64,000 bases of DNA from Plantago major (lineage: Eukaryota > Streptophyta > Magnoliopsida > Lamiales > Plantaginaceae), in assembly GCA_026545765.1 (NCBI GenBank), contig JAIFAC010000260.1, forward strand, positions 1-64,000, read 5' to 3'. The translations under genes and the position numbers were made by a program. Below, piece after piece: positions 47,166 to 57,545 of this stretch. Under the pieces are notes generated by a model. The model searched no databases and was not told the origin of the DNA. It was given only the letters and a program-made list of their open reading frames with translations. Within the stretch, counting starts at the first letter, position 1; the number at the start of each line of letters is the position of its first letter.

Positions 47166-47884
47166 CAGCCAAAATTTACATAGACACAACATACATATAG
47201 CTCAATATGAATGCGTGTCTTTGCATCTGCATAGGCGTGGTACGTCCTTTGTACTTCATTAAATGCGTAGTGGGCCATGTCTGCATTTCTCAATAGACGT
47301 TACTTGCTTTGTTTTAATCTCAACCGTTGAGATCAAACGCTTATTCATCAAGGGCTTATATTGAATATCTTGTAATGATATCAATCAACAAATGGTAATG
47401 TGCCGATTTGATGGATTTTTAATATGCTACATTCATCAGGTCACTTAGTAAAGAGTAGGAACACTTAATCGTTTGAGCTTATCATTCGAGTGTCAATTCC
47501 TTATCTATATATTGTTTATCATGAAAATGGTAAAATACAAGACATTGCACATGTTTGACTTTCGTAACTTATACCTTTTGGGCTTTGTGTGTCCATTTCT
47601 CTTTATGACTAAATAGCTCAATTCAAGTGTCGAAGCTTCATTGTTTGAATGTATTTGACCCACTCTCAGTAAGTAAGTTCTAGTCTTATTTACTTATTAA
47701 GTGTGTACCAACCTTTGCCTTTATGGATACCCGTTCCAGAAATGTTTTGTCTTTCTGAGTGTTGCTACCGTAAACCTTTGCATCACTTCTTATCAACTTG
47801 GCTTTCGAGAACCGCTCGTGAGGCCTACTCACTTATTCACCTTTAGAGATTCAGACAATTTTTCAGTCCTTAGGCAACTCCATT

Positions 47885-48294
47885 AATCCAAGATTATGTC
47901 TTAAGGTCAAGAACCGCTTTCTTGTAAGGGCTTAGTGAAGATATCCGCAAGTTGGTCTTCGTACAATCTTGAGTATCTCTATATCGCCTTTCTCAACATG
48001 GTCTCGATGAAGTGGTGTCTAACATCAATGTGCTTTGTTCGCATGGAATTTGGGGTTCGTGTGATTGCAATAGCACTTGTGTTATCAAAGAAAATGGGAG
48101 TTTTCTTCATCGAGTCCATAGTCTCGAGTTGTTGTTGAATCCACGTAATTTGTGTTGCACAACAACCAAAGCAGAATATATTCAGCCTCCGTGGTAGAAG
48201 TTGCAATTGAGTTTTGTTTCACTAAACCATGAGATAAGTCTAGTTCTAAACCCACAAGTTCTCGAGGTACTTTTCCGATCAAGCATTGATCCAA
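47885..48294 (-). pseudogene. pol: copia RNase H, A3 copy
   Basis: Broken frames carry KQNSIATSTTEAEYILLWLLC (48250-48170), DNTSAIAIT and TKHIDVRHHFIE (about 48030-48000), the copia RNase H signature. Frameshifts coincide with altered CTG sites. It lies directly downstream of the intact RT. Confidence 0.8.
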
Positions 48295-48389
48295 AGATAA
48301 TCAAGATCGAGTAACCACCAAACTCAATCCACTTTCTTTAGGATACCACAATCCTACATCTATCGTATCTTTCACATACTTTAATATTT

Positions 48390-49328
48390 TTATAGCGTTG
48401 TTGTAGTGTGATTGCATTCGATTTGTTTGAAATCTAGCACACTCCAACCGCATATTGAATATCGTCTCAAGTAAAGAAGGTAGAGTAGTGAACCTATCAA
48501 TTTCCTATACTTGTGTTCATCAACACTCTTATCTGATTCAGTATAGGTCATCTTGGTTCCTATGCTCATAGGTATCTTAGCATTCTTTTCAGAAGGCTTA
48601 AGATTGAACTTTGTGAGCATGTCTTTTGCATATTTTGTCTGACTAATGAATATTCCATCATTGAGTTGCTTGACTTGCAATCCTAGGAAATAGTTCAATT
48701 CTCCCATCATGCTCATCTCGAACTTACTTTTCATGAGATTTGCAAAGTCATCACAAAGTTGCTTGTCCTTAAATCCAAATATGATGTCATCAACATATAT
48801 TTGAACTAAGAGCAGTTTCCCATCATGGTTTAAAATAAATAAAGTTTTATCAACTTCACCTTTCTTGAAACCACTTTCCAGAAGGTATTTGGCCAAAGTG
48901 TCATACCATGCTCTTGGAGCCTGTTTCAGTCCATAAAGAGCTTTCTGTAGCTTATAGACCATTCTACTTTCTGAGGAAACTTCAAAACCAGGTGGTTGTT
49001 CAACATAGACTTCCTCAGCAAGTTCACCATTCAAGAATGCACTTTTGACATCCATCTGATAAACTTTAAAGTCTTTATGAGCTGCAAAGGCTAGAAAGAG
49101 TCTTATTGTATCCAATCTGGCAACTGGTGCATATGACTCATCAAAATCTAAACCTTCAGTCTGGGTGAATCCCTTGGCAACCAACCTTGCTTTGTTTCTG
49201 GTTATTTCCCCAGATTCATTCATCTTGTTTCTGAAAACCCACTTAGTTCCAATCACATATATTCCTTCTACAAATGGAACTAGTTTCCAGACTTTGTTTC
49301 TTTCAAACTGATCCAACTTTTCTTGCAT
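48390..49328 (-). CDS. pol: copia reverse transcriptase (RVT_2), A3
   Basis: 312 uninterrupted codons. It has the full motif series: [59 protein letters not shown] (first Asp), [34 protein letters not shown] (catalytic Asp pair at about residues 179-180), [15 protein letters not shown] and [10 protein letters not shown]. The last 15 codons (after about 48440) are out of frame and not part of the family. The paralogues in A1 and A2 are heavily broken, so this segment is the reference for judging them. It shows that A3 was active recently. Confidence 0.94.
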   Translation of the reverse strand: MQEKLDQFERNKVWKLVPFVEGIYVIGTKWVFRNKMNESGEITRNKARLVAKGFTQTEGLDFDESYAPVARLDTIRLFLAFAAHKDFKVYQMDVKSAFLNGELAEEVYVEQPPGFEVSSESRMVYKLQKALYGLKQAPRAWYDTLAKYLLESGFKKGEVDKTLFILNHDGKLLLVQIYVDDIIFGFKDKQLCDDFANLMKSKFEMSMMGELNYFLGLQVKQLNDGIFISQTKYAKDMLTKFNLKPSEKNAKIPMSIGTKMTYTESDKSVDEHKYRKLIGSLLYLLYLRRYSICGWSVLDFKQIECNHTTTTL

Positions 49329-49439
49329 TGCAAAGATCCAATCTTAGTTTTTGGTTCAATGTTTGAGATAAAACATCCAAAGAGAGAGTTAGCATTTTCA
49401 GCTATTGCTCTCCTAGTCCTAACACCTTGATTTATTGGT

Positions 49440-49763
49440 TCAATCACGCCTTGCGTGATGATACTTGATCCATCTCATCATGGGTTTAGGGTTAGTAGGG
49501 TCAACATCTATGTGATCTGAATGTGAATCACTATGATTATGACTTGATACTTCTTCATTATCTGTGACATTTTGCACCTCAGAAGGGCGGTGAATGTCTG
49601 ACACTTGCTCAGTGTGAGAGCTTTCTAGGACATGCCTGTCAGAGTGGTCATTTCCAGAGTTAGCTCTCTGATGAACATCTTCAGTTTCCATTTCTGGAAT
49701 TCTCATAGAAAATTCTTCATCATGTCTGAGAATCATCTGGTTGTCACTAGGCATTTCATGCAT
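49440..49763 (-). CDS. pol: Hinge between integrase and RT, A3
   Basis: An open stretch rich in Ser, Asp, His and Glu (HNHSDSHSDHIDVDP) ending in MMRWIKYHHARRD. This is the low-complexity linker usual in copia polyproteins. A1 and A2 have damaged versions near 4480 and 40130. Small frame breaks separate it from integrase (49808) and RT (49328). Confidence 0.7.
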   Translation of the reverse strand: MHEMPSDNQMILRHDEEFSMRIPEMETEDVHQRANSGNDHSDRHVLESSHTEQVSDIHRPSEVQNVTDNEEVSSHNHSDSHSDHIDVDPTNPKPMMRWIKYHHARRD

Positions 49764-49807
49764 TCTTCGTCAGAGTCATCCTCTCTTTCCACAATGATAT
49801 TTTTCCT

Positions 49808-50725
49808 TTATGAGAGTTCCTCTTCAGAATCCTTTATCATTAGTTCCTTGAACCTTTCTGAGAGTTCATCAGCAAGGGGTGTTTTCATTCTTCCTTCATA
49901 GAATACAACATGAACTGATTCTTCAATCTTCTTTGTTCTTTTGTTGTAAACTCTGTATGCTTTGCTATTCATAGAATAACCAAGAAACACACCTTCATCT
50001 GCCTTTGGTTGAAATGTTCTTAGATACTCTTTTCCATTGTTAAGAACAAAACATCTACAACCAAATACTTTTAGATGTTTGATATTAGGGGGTCTACCAA
50101 CCAAGAGTTCATAAGGGGTCTTGTCATGGTGTTTGTTTATCAAACATTTGTTCTGAGTGTAGCATGATGTGTAATAAACTTCACTTATCTCAGTGTCAGC
50201 TAGCATTGTCCTTGCTGCTTCTTTAAGTGTTCTATTTTTCCTTTCTGCAACACCATTTTGTTGTGGTGTTCTTACAGAGGAAAGTTGGTGTTGTATACCT
50301 TTGCTGGTACAAAACTCCTTTATGTACTGGTTGACAAACTCAGTACCATGGTCTGTTCTGATTGCAGATACCTTGTCATTTTTCATGACTTCAAGCTTAT
50401 TCAGCAAGTTTGGTATCTCCACCCTAGCATCAGATTTGTGCTTCAGAAAGATAACCCAAGTGAATCTTGAGAAGTCATCTACAACAACAAGGCCATACTT
50501 CTTTCCTGCATAACTAGTTACAGATGATTCAAAAAGATCCATGTGTAATAGTTGCAGTGGTCTAACACTAGAGTGTCTGATTTTGGACTTGAAAGAGATC
50601 TTAGATTGTTTCCCCATCTGACAGGCAGAACAGATACCATCCTTTCTGAAAGATGTTTTGGGAAGGCCAACCACTAACTCTTTCTTGGCAAGTTTGTTCA
50701 GAGTTTTGAAATTCAAGTGACTCAT
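49808..50725 (-). CDS. pol: copia integrase with pre-integrase zinc segment, A3
   Basis: 305 uninterrupted codons. The frame starts in the GAG-pre-integrase domain (MSHLNFKTLNKL) and has the zinc pair CSACQMGKQSK. The rve core has LLHMDLFE (Asp 1), YGLVVVDDFSRFTWV, AIRTDHGTEFVNQ (Asp 2) and RTPQQNGVAERKNRTLKE (Glu), giving DD35E complete. The tail has YELLVGRPPNIKHLKVFGC, GVFLGYSMNSKAYRVYN and VHVVFYEG. It would integrate element cDNA. The N-terminal His pair lies partly upstream of the frame start. It is one of the best preserved proteins here. Confidence 0.95.
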   Translation of the reverse strand: MSHLNFKTLNKLAKKELVVGLPKTSFRKDGICSACQMGKQSKISFKSKIRHSSVRPLQLLHMDLFESSVTSYAGKKYGLVVVDDFSRFTWVIFLKHKSDARVEIPNLLNKLEVMKNDKVSAIRTDHGTEFVNQYIKEFCTSKGIQHQLSSVRTPQQNGVAERKNRTLKEAARTMLADTEISEVYYTSCYTQNKCLINKHHDKTPYELLVGRPPNIKHLKVFGCRCFVLNNGKEYLRTFQPKADEGVFLGYSMNSKAYRVYNKRTKKIEESVHVVFYEGRMKTPLADELSERFKELMIKDSEEELS

Positions 50726-50866
50726 TCTTTTGTGCCATAACCAAAGGTTTCTCTCAGGTGACTGATTGACTCACCATGAGACATTCTTCAGCCAGGCAGA
50801 TGCCCAATGGCAACATAAAGATCGCTTTTCCGCCGAAAGCAACCAAGACTGCTCGCTGACTCATTG

Positions 50867-51163
50867 TCAATATGTTTGCACTACTTTGCTTTGAATTTCA
50901 CAAGAATCCTCATTCGCAAAACCGCTCATGCTAAATAGATTATATTTCAAACCCTTAACATGTAATACGTCAGTGATAGTTAATGATCCTACTTTGACGT
51001 TGCCAAATCCCAGAGAGGGATTTAATTCTCCTCCAGCAAATCTGATGTCTGGTCCATTGTTGCAAGCTTTGTAATTGACCAGATTTGCTTTGTCTCCTGT
51101 CATGTGCTTTCCGCATCCACTATCAAATAGCCATTGAGCCTTAGTCCAAGAGGCGTTCTGCAC
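50867..51163 (-). CDS. pol: copia aspartic protease, A3
   Basis: 98 codons with the complete active-site segment WLFDSGCGKHMTGDKANLV, IRFAGGELNPSLGFG, and ITDVLHVKGLKYNLFSMSG, which is the usual end of the copia protease. The last 15 codons drift from the family, probably after a frame change at about 50910. It would process the Gag-Pol precursor. Confidence 0.9.
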   Translation of the reverse strand: MQNASWTKAQWLFDSGCGKHMTGDKANLVNYKACNNGPDIRFAGGELNPSLGFGNVKVGSLTITDVLHVKGLKYNLFSMSGFANEDSCEIQSKVVQTY

Positions 51164-51180
51164 AAAACAGGAAACAGGAG

Positions 51181-53624
51181 TTAGGTTCTTGCTTCAGAGA
51201 TAGAACCATTTAGACTAAGCATTCTTCCAGTAGGGATCAACATTTTAGTGAATTTCTTGGGAGTTTGTTTTTGTCTAACTTGATCAGAAGGAGATGCAAT
51301 AAAATTAGTAATTTTGATCTCAATTTTCCTTCTTATGGTGTTTCTAGGTGTTCCTTTTGGTGCTTTCTGGACCCTGGGTTTCTGGGATTGCTTTTCAGCA
51401 AACTTAGCCTTTCTAGCCAGGTTCCTTCTAGCTCTGGCATTCAGTTTTTCAGTGGCTTGAGATTTCTTCCACTTCGCTATTGCTACGCAGTAATATCGCC
51501 TTTGCGCCATTGTTCTTGTCCTTCCTTATATTGTTGTAGAAGAACTTTTCCAATAGCACGATAGCCAATGCCATTTCAACACCTCGCTTTCTCAATACGC
51601 TCTTCAAGTTTTACTAGTTTCTGCACCATCTTTATTTTCATAAAATGGTACAGTAGAGAATTTGCCTATTCCAGCAATTCTTCCTTTCCTAGTAATATAG
51701 CAATGTGGATGGTTACATGTCTGAGGGTTGTGTTTCTTTTCAGAAACCTCATCCACAAGTTTCTTGTGAACTTGTTGTTCTTCCAAAGGATGGGTTGCTA
51801 CTCCTTTTCCTTTGTCAACTACCCTAGCTTTCTGACCAATGCTATAGGTGGTTGAAGAACCATTCTGTTGACTTTTTACAAAGGTCAACCTTTCATCACT
51901 CTTCTTCAGAGGAGATGAACTACTCGATTGTTCATCGAGTCCAAGTCCACCTTTCTCAGAGGGATCTCTTAGATAGGATTGAACCTCAGTGAGAGTGTCA
52001 CTAGCCTTTGCATAAGATTGAAAGGATAGCTCTTTCTTTCTGAGTTCTTCATTCTCAGAAAGCAGCTTCATCATTTTCTTAGTAAGTTCATTCAAGGCTA
52101 GTTTGTGAGAATTTTCATTCTCAGATATCTGAGATTTCAGAAAGGCTATTTCAGTTTTGTTTTCAGATACTGTTAGCTTAGAAACCTCTTTTCAAGAGTT
52201 TCTTTGCTTTCCTCTAGATTTCGGTTTTGATTGTGCTTCTAGAAATTCTTTCTCATAACGATCCAATTCACTCGACCAACCTGCATCCTCAATTCCATCA
52301 TCACTCTCATAGTACGTAAATTGTGAATTGTTAGTTACCTCATCACCATAAGACACATTTCAATGTTGGAGATGTCCGACCAAAGAATCTCAAAGAACTC
52401 CACACATTTCTTTCTTCTTAAGGTCAAGTCAATTACATCGTGGGTGATTCCACAAAATTCTGGTGATGGTAGGTTTGAGTCATCTGAATCTCCATCTTCA
52501 GAATCTGTCTCAAAGTCTAGGGCATCAAGTTGAATTAGAATCTTCTTCCTTTCTTCAGTCAGTAAGGCCCTTTGATTTCTTCTGTCCTTCTTGTCACCGC
52601 CTTGAGCTTGTTTAAAGCAGACAATCTCTTGAAGTGACCAGCTTTTGACAATAGAAGTAGATATCATTTCCTATTTCGCAGCTTCAAGATTAACAACTTT
52701 CCGAATGGGGTGTTCGAGAGTTGTTCACTCAGATGTTCTCAGACCGACGATAGTTTGGGCTAAGATGCTTTTTCACTTTTCTTTGCTTTTCTTCTCTCAA
52801 TCTCTCGACTCACAAATTTCTTCATGTGTCTTCGCAAGAGCATTTTCTTCGATGCTTCTTTGGTATCCTTCTTTCGTAGTGCCTTGAGAAACTAGAGCAA
52901 CACTTTGCAACTTTTCAGCTGTTTGTTCTCTCTGAGTTGTCTCATAGTCTACAGTAGCAAGATGAGATAAGAGCTCTACTGGAGTAATATTTGGCATTCC
53001 TTGATTGAAATAAAAGAACTTAGTGTGTTCCCAGGATTGAGACTCGACAATAGTCTTAATCTTTTCTCGACCGGGAGTATCTATCGCTTTCACCAAGTGC
53101 AGCCATATCACTCATAAGAGTAGTAAATCAAATCAAGTTCTTCCAGAGTTTCAGGGGACCTTGTTTGAAGTTTTGGAACTTCAATTTAAGAACTTCAACT
53201 TGTTTTCTTTGGTTTTCTCGCCCGCATGCATTTCTTCAATCAATCGCTGTAACTCGCTTTTAGCACCCCACGCTTAATCGTATGTGCTCAGGTGTCGATC
53301 TGATGATTATATTACGAGCTTGATCATCCAATCTGTGTCTCTTGGCATCTTCAGATGTCCAGAGCTCTCTTGGCTTGTCTTCATATATAATGCTTCCACA
53401 AGCAACATGACCACTATCACTAGCAGCCATGTCCTCGCTTCCATCTTCCTTGTCTGAGGCTTTTCTTCCATCAGATACCTCAGTAACTTGTTTGAGTTGT
53501 CTGATTTTGATAGGCCCTTCATTTATGACATAGAACCTCTCTTCACTAATGTCCTCCACATTGAGCATCATGTTGTTCTTCCATTTCGTAGTTTTCGCTT
53601 CGAACGGAGCATCACTCGAGACAT
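51181..53624 (-). pseudogene. gag: copia gag, A3 copy
   Basis: The ATG at 53624 is placed by comparison with A1 and A2. The conserved N-terminal part WKNNMMLNVEDISEERF and WTSEDAKRHRLDDQARNIII lies at 53590-53300. A UBN2-like middle (VESQSWEHTKFFYFNQGM, ELLSHLATVDYETTQREQ) lies at 53111-52797. A damaged zinc knuckle is near 52660-52630, followed by KKDRRNQRALLTEERKK. The C-terminal part has a coiled coil (MNELTKKMMKLLSENEELR, from 52095) and the second Cys/His cluster CNHPHCYITRKG (about 51710). Frames change at least four times; the 52095-51181 part is the cleanest. Confidence 0.82.
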
Positions 53625-53721
53625 ACCGCACACTTAACACACAAATTATATATTCCTCGAAGGGACAAAGTTCCTTCACCTATCTGGGATCTAGGTTCAA
53701 GCAAGGCTTGTGAACCTCCCC

Positions 53722-53735
53722 TGCTCGATACCACT
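53722..53735 (-). promoter_or_regulatory. Primer binding site of A3 (tRNA-iMet)
   Basis: The minus strand reads AGTGGTATCGAGC immediately inside the 5' LTR, as in A2, with the same CAGAG-to-CGAG change. Confidence 0.85.
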
Positions 53736-55153
53736 TGTTGGTCCAGATAACGGCAAAGTAAAAGACTAGAGGGGGTGAATAGTCTTTTAAAACTTTGTCG
53801 ATAAATACAGCTTTCTCGAAACTGGGGTTCGATACTTAAATTCAGAGCGCGGAAGACTTTAAGATAGGTAAGTGCAGAAACAATAAGTAAGTGTGTGTGT
53901 GCTTTGCTGAAATGTAAATACAGAAAGGTAAATAACACAGAAAGTATAGTGGTATCTGGAGGTGGCGTAATCCACCAACTAATCCACTTCGGTCTTTCTG
54001 AGACCTAGAATTCACTAGAACAGATAATTGAGTTCACCTTACAATAATCCTATTCTAAGATTCCTAAACAAATGGTTCCCAACCAAATGTTCCCCCTGAG
54101 TTATTCCCCAGCTCCTAGTGCTAAGTACTTCCTCTACTCAGATAACCTTGGAGTTATTCCCTGATTTCCCAAATCAAGTACTTCCTCTACTCCACGCCTT
54201 GAGGGTGTTGGTTATAAGGTTTATCAGAGATGCTTCTCGTATAACTTTTCAGTTATGTTTTCAGAAAGCCTAATAGAACAAGACTACTTAATACACTTGT
54301 TCAGTGGATGACAGTCTGCTCTTTACTGACCCAAGTAATTGGTGTCCGTTCTTTAGAATGAGCTTCAGAAAGGGTATCTGATAGTTCAACTCTTTCACGA
54401 ATAACAATCTCTTGTTATGGTTCAGGACAACTTAGAACTACTAGTGATTCTTCAAGCAACAGAAATCTTTCAGAAAGGGTAGTAGAGTGCTTGAGAGAAT
54501 ACTTTGCTTGATGGTAAGTTTGCAAGATAGAGCGTTCTAATGTATGTTCTTCAAGCATCTAAGTGTGTGATATATATAGATAAATTTGAGAGGCGTTTGA
54601 ATTGTATCCGTTGTGCTCTCTATCAAATTATATCCGTTTATGTCTTGAACTATGTACTCAGAAGTCACTATCTCTTGTTTCATAGAGGACTTGCTTTTTG
54701 CAGCATTTCTGCCGATGCATTTAATGCATAGTACTGTTCATTGTCCTTTAGTCTCAACGGATACATGAGCCTTTCTGATGGCTTGCATGCTCCATACTCA
54801 TGATGTCATATGTCCAGAATCATATTTCCAAAGTAAGTTAATATACTTAAGAAAGGATTAAGGACATAGTCTTTCTGAGTCAGACTAAACCTTTGTGTCT
54901 TCATAAACCTTGTGCAATCTTCAGTCTTCTAATCTTCAGAAAAGCTCCATTGCTAGGATTGATCTTCATTGTCTTCTTGAAATAAAAATTACACTCAGAG
55001 ACCTATAATCCTAATACAAGATTTACTAGACTAAACATACTCAGTGATTTCCTCTTTTACAATGTTCAAGTGAACCAAGAGCACTTAATCACCTTTCTGG
55101 CTAAGATAAGAACATGTGATGAGTGATCAAAATACTAACAGATATTCCTAACA
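53736..55153 (-). repeat. 5' LTR of A3 (right)
   Basis: Pairs with 24186-25607, starts TGTTGGTCCAG and ends ATTCCTAACA, with a two-unit array at 54092-54205. It is very close to the left LTR. It keeps many CTTTCTGAG/TTTCAGAAAG words but shows altered CAG sites in its first 100 bp. Confidence 0.93.
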
Positions 55154-55158
55154 GGTCG

Positions 55159-55219
55159 GACCTGAGGGCCCTAGGGTCGGACCTTAGGGTCATATCATAG
55201 TGTTTCGGATCCTCAGACA
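55159..55219 (-). repeat. gypsy 5' LTR, segment 3 (end uncertain)
   Basis: Continues the GGTCGGACC-type repeats interrupted by A3. A plausible LTR end is ...CAGACA at 55219; ...TTGGACA at 55270 is also possible. The matching 3' LTR of the gypsy element lies outside the window, so neither can be tested here. Confidence 0.4.
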
Positions 55220-55938
55220 ACTTGGGACCCCTTAGAATTCATTCCAAAGGCGCCTTTGACGGATTGGACATATTTTCATATTAACAAATACAAAGAAGAA
55301 ATTATACAAAATTAATAAGAAATCGGACGAATTTCAACGGATCTTGGTGGATCTTGACGAATCGGACGAGATCTTGGTGGATCTTGACGAATTTCAACGG
55401 ATCTTGGTGGATCGGACGAGATCTTGGACGGTGTGAGGTGGTGGAGGCAGTGGTGGTGGTGGTGGCAGAGGAAAAAGGGAGGTGGTGGAAGGGAGGTGGT
55501 GGTGGTGGAAGTGTAGTGGGCGGAGGCAGTGGTGGAGTACGGTGGTGTGGTGGTGGTGGTGTGAGGGAGGCAGTGGTGGAGTACGGTGGTGGTGTAAGGG
55601 CGTGGTGGAAGGGTGGTGGCAGTGGTGGTGGTGGTGTGAGGGCGTGGTGGAGTGGTGGTGGATGGTGGTGGTGGTGGAGTGGTGGTGGGAGGGTGGAGAA
55701 AGGGGAGAAGAGATGGAATGTGTGAGTGATGGAAGAAGGAGGCGTGGTGGTAATATTAGGGTTTCAGCTAATTTAGCGATGGATAACCCTATCCGTCGCT
55801 AAATTTCCATTTTTTGTTTTTTTGCTTTGGGTCAACATAATTAGACATGGATAAATCTATCTGTCTCTAATAGAGACAGATTCGTCGCTATTTCTCCGTC
55901 GCTAAATAGCGTTACTAATCCACAGTTTTCTTGTAGTG
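55220..55938 (-). mobile_element. CACTA (En/Spm) transposon, right end
   Basis: Ends ...TTTTCTTGTAGTG at 55938, the complement of the plant CACTA terminus CACTACAAGAAAA. Next to it (55770-55920) are subterminal repeats built on TAGCGACGGA and ATCCGTCGCTA, plus the hairpin-forming GTCTCTAATAGAGAC. Further in are GGATCTTGGTGGATC repeats and a GGT-rich stretch. No transposase part is visible. The other end must lie beyond the gypsy element, left of the window. Confidence 0.8.
55330..55700. repeat. GGATCTTGGTG repeats and (GGT)-rich minisatellite
   Basis: From 55330 to 55435 there are several copies of a 25-30 bp unit with CGGATCTTGGTGGATC and GACGAATC. From 55435 to 55700 the plus strand is almost only G and T with GGTGGTGGT blocks and repeated GGAGTACGGTGG. 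Low complexity; open frames here are compositional. Confidence 0.75.
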
Positions 55939-57545
55939 ATGTAATCAAATCGAAAATCACATTTTGCAGTGTACTTGACTAATTTACACCAGAACTCTAC
56001 CACTCCACCCTCAAACTCATGTCCATCTAATTGGATGTAATCTACCCACTTGGCCGACCTCAATACTTTAGGCTTTATGTGGGGGTTACATGGGTAGCTT
56101 GGTTCAGTCGATGTGGCACCCAGATAGAGCTCTCCCTGCGCCTGCCTGGCGAGCCGAGCAGCCTTTTTTCGTGGTGCATATTCCCTCTTCTTACGGATCG
56201 GGAAAACCTCTTCGTCCCACACTTTTTACCGGCCTTTGCCTCCTATGATGTTGATCAACCCCTCCGTCGATCTCGCCATCACATTCACCAATTCATGTCC
56301 GCTACGGCTTGTCGATGGTGTGCCAACCGCCCACACCGCCCTATTATTCGCTTTGTCAACGAAGTATTCGCTTATAACGGAGTCACGCAATACGTCATTG
56401 GCCGCTTCCTCTACGTGGAGGCTGACGTACACGTGTTTCCTATCCAGCACCTGATAGAGTAGGAGCATGTTCTGGAAGTCTGCCTGACAGTTAAGGGAGC
56501 ACTTCTGCCCTTTGTTGATCTCAAAATTGAAACGATTGGGTGTAGCGTCTGATATATCCACTACCCCTGCATCGTGGTGCCAAAACAAGATGGGCTTTAG
56601 TAAGTGCAACTAGATAAAAAAAATGGCTCCATATTTTCCAACTCCGTAACTGATAAGAAATATGACAATAGAAGACTCGTAACTATTGTATAAACATGAG
56701 TGGCAAAACAAATGAAAAAACCCCGCACGTGCACGGAAAATTAATCGGGACAGCACATACAATAGTTGACTGTCGATATAAAATATGCAAAAGTTACGCC
56801 TGGAGATGCAAGAACTCAGCCAAACTGTGTTGCAATAATTGTTCATTCTCTTCTAAGATGCAAAAATTAACTCTAAATATGCAAGAGGTCAGATAAACTT
56901 TTATCAATAATTCACTCCTATAAACAAACATCAGGCAGCACCACAGACGGCAAATGAAAAATCCCCCATGTGCACGAAAAATTAACTGAAACAACACATA
57001 CAATAATTGACCAATGACGCAAAATATGCAAAAATTACGCCTAAAGATGCAAGAACGCAGACAAAAAACTGTGTTGCAATAATTCACTCCTATAACACAA
57101 AAGACAATAATAGTTCATCATTTCAAATAATGCAATAGTTAACTCTAAAGATGCAAGAGTTCAGGCAAGCTAATTCAACCGTATAAACAAACATCCGGCA
57201 GCACCAAACATCAGATAAATGACTATTAACTCAAAAGATGCAAAAGTTAACTCTAGAGATGCAATGTTCACTCCTACAAATGCCGGTATCAGGATGCATA
57301 AATCAGATATAAACTGTAATACAAGAATTAACTGAAGTTATGTACGGATCATCACAAATACATCTACGAGGAAACAACAGTGTTCGCCGAAAATTGAGAA
57401 TCTCACTTCTATGCTTTGACACAAATGTGGCAAAATCTGGTGTGTGTTTTGCCTCCATGTTCTCCCATGACCCACTGGCAATGCAAACGATCATCCAGTT
57501 GCTACTAGCTTGTTCCATTTTAACCGATTTTACTGTTTTCACCAA
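55939..57545 (-). pseudogene. Two-exon gene of unknown family, cut by CACTA insertion
   Basis: Probable exon 1 is 57545-57303 (VKTVKSVKMEQASSNW..., TPDFATFVSKHRSEILNFRR). Probable later exon is about 56609-55939: DAGVVDISDATPNRFNFEIN, CSLNCQADFQNMLLLYQVLD, HELVNVMARSTEGLINIIGG. One in-frame TAA at about 56223 is followed by VWDEEVFPIRKKREYAPRKK and EFEGGVVEFWCKLVKYT. The intron between carries tandem repeats. The exon boundaries are guesses (a GATCC|GTACAT donor and a TTATCTAG or GATGCAG acceptor are possible). The frame runs straight into the CACTA terminus at 55938, so the C-terminus is lost. I do not recognise the family; it could be a host gene or a domesticated or captured TE protein. 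Confidence 0.5.
56690..57250. repeat. Degenerate tandem repeat, unit about 240 bp, in the putative intron
   Basis: About two and a half units start at 56692, 56930 and 57185, each with AAACA...CCNGCACGTGCACG-like, then ACATACAATARTTGAC, ATGCAAAARTTACGCC and GTGTTGCAATAATT. Inside each unit the shorter phrase TTAACTCTAAAGATGCAAGA recurs. Confidence 0.7.

Larger units (their letters stand above)
24186..55153 (-). mobile_element. Giant copia retrotransposon A3, split by A2
   Basis: The left LTR (24186-25607) has a polypurine tract and the right LTR (53736-55153) a primer site. Flanking 5-mers are GGTTG and GGTCG, one mismatch. Without the A2 insertion the element is about 15.1 kb. Its integrase and RT frames are intact. 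The accessory gene is cut in two by A2 (at 30076 and 45939). The LTRs are about 1420 bp with two tandem units, so A3 is a different subfamily from A1/A2. It lies in the gypsy LTR. Confidence 0.9.

Noticed and set aside
55354..55802. Trp/Gly/Val-rich plus-strand frames that look like glycine-rich proteins
   Set aside because: They come from the GGT minisatellite in all frames; no start context or domain, so they are low-complexity artefacts.
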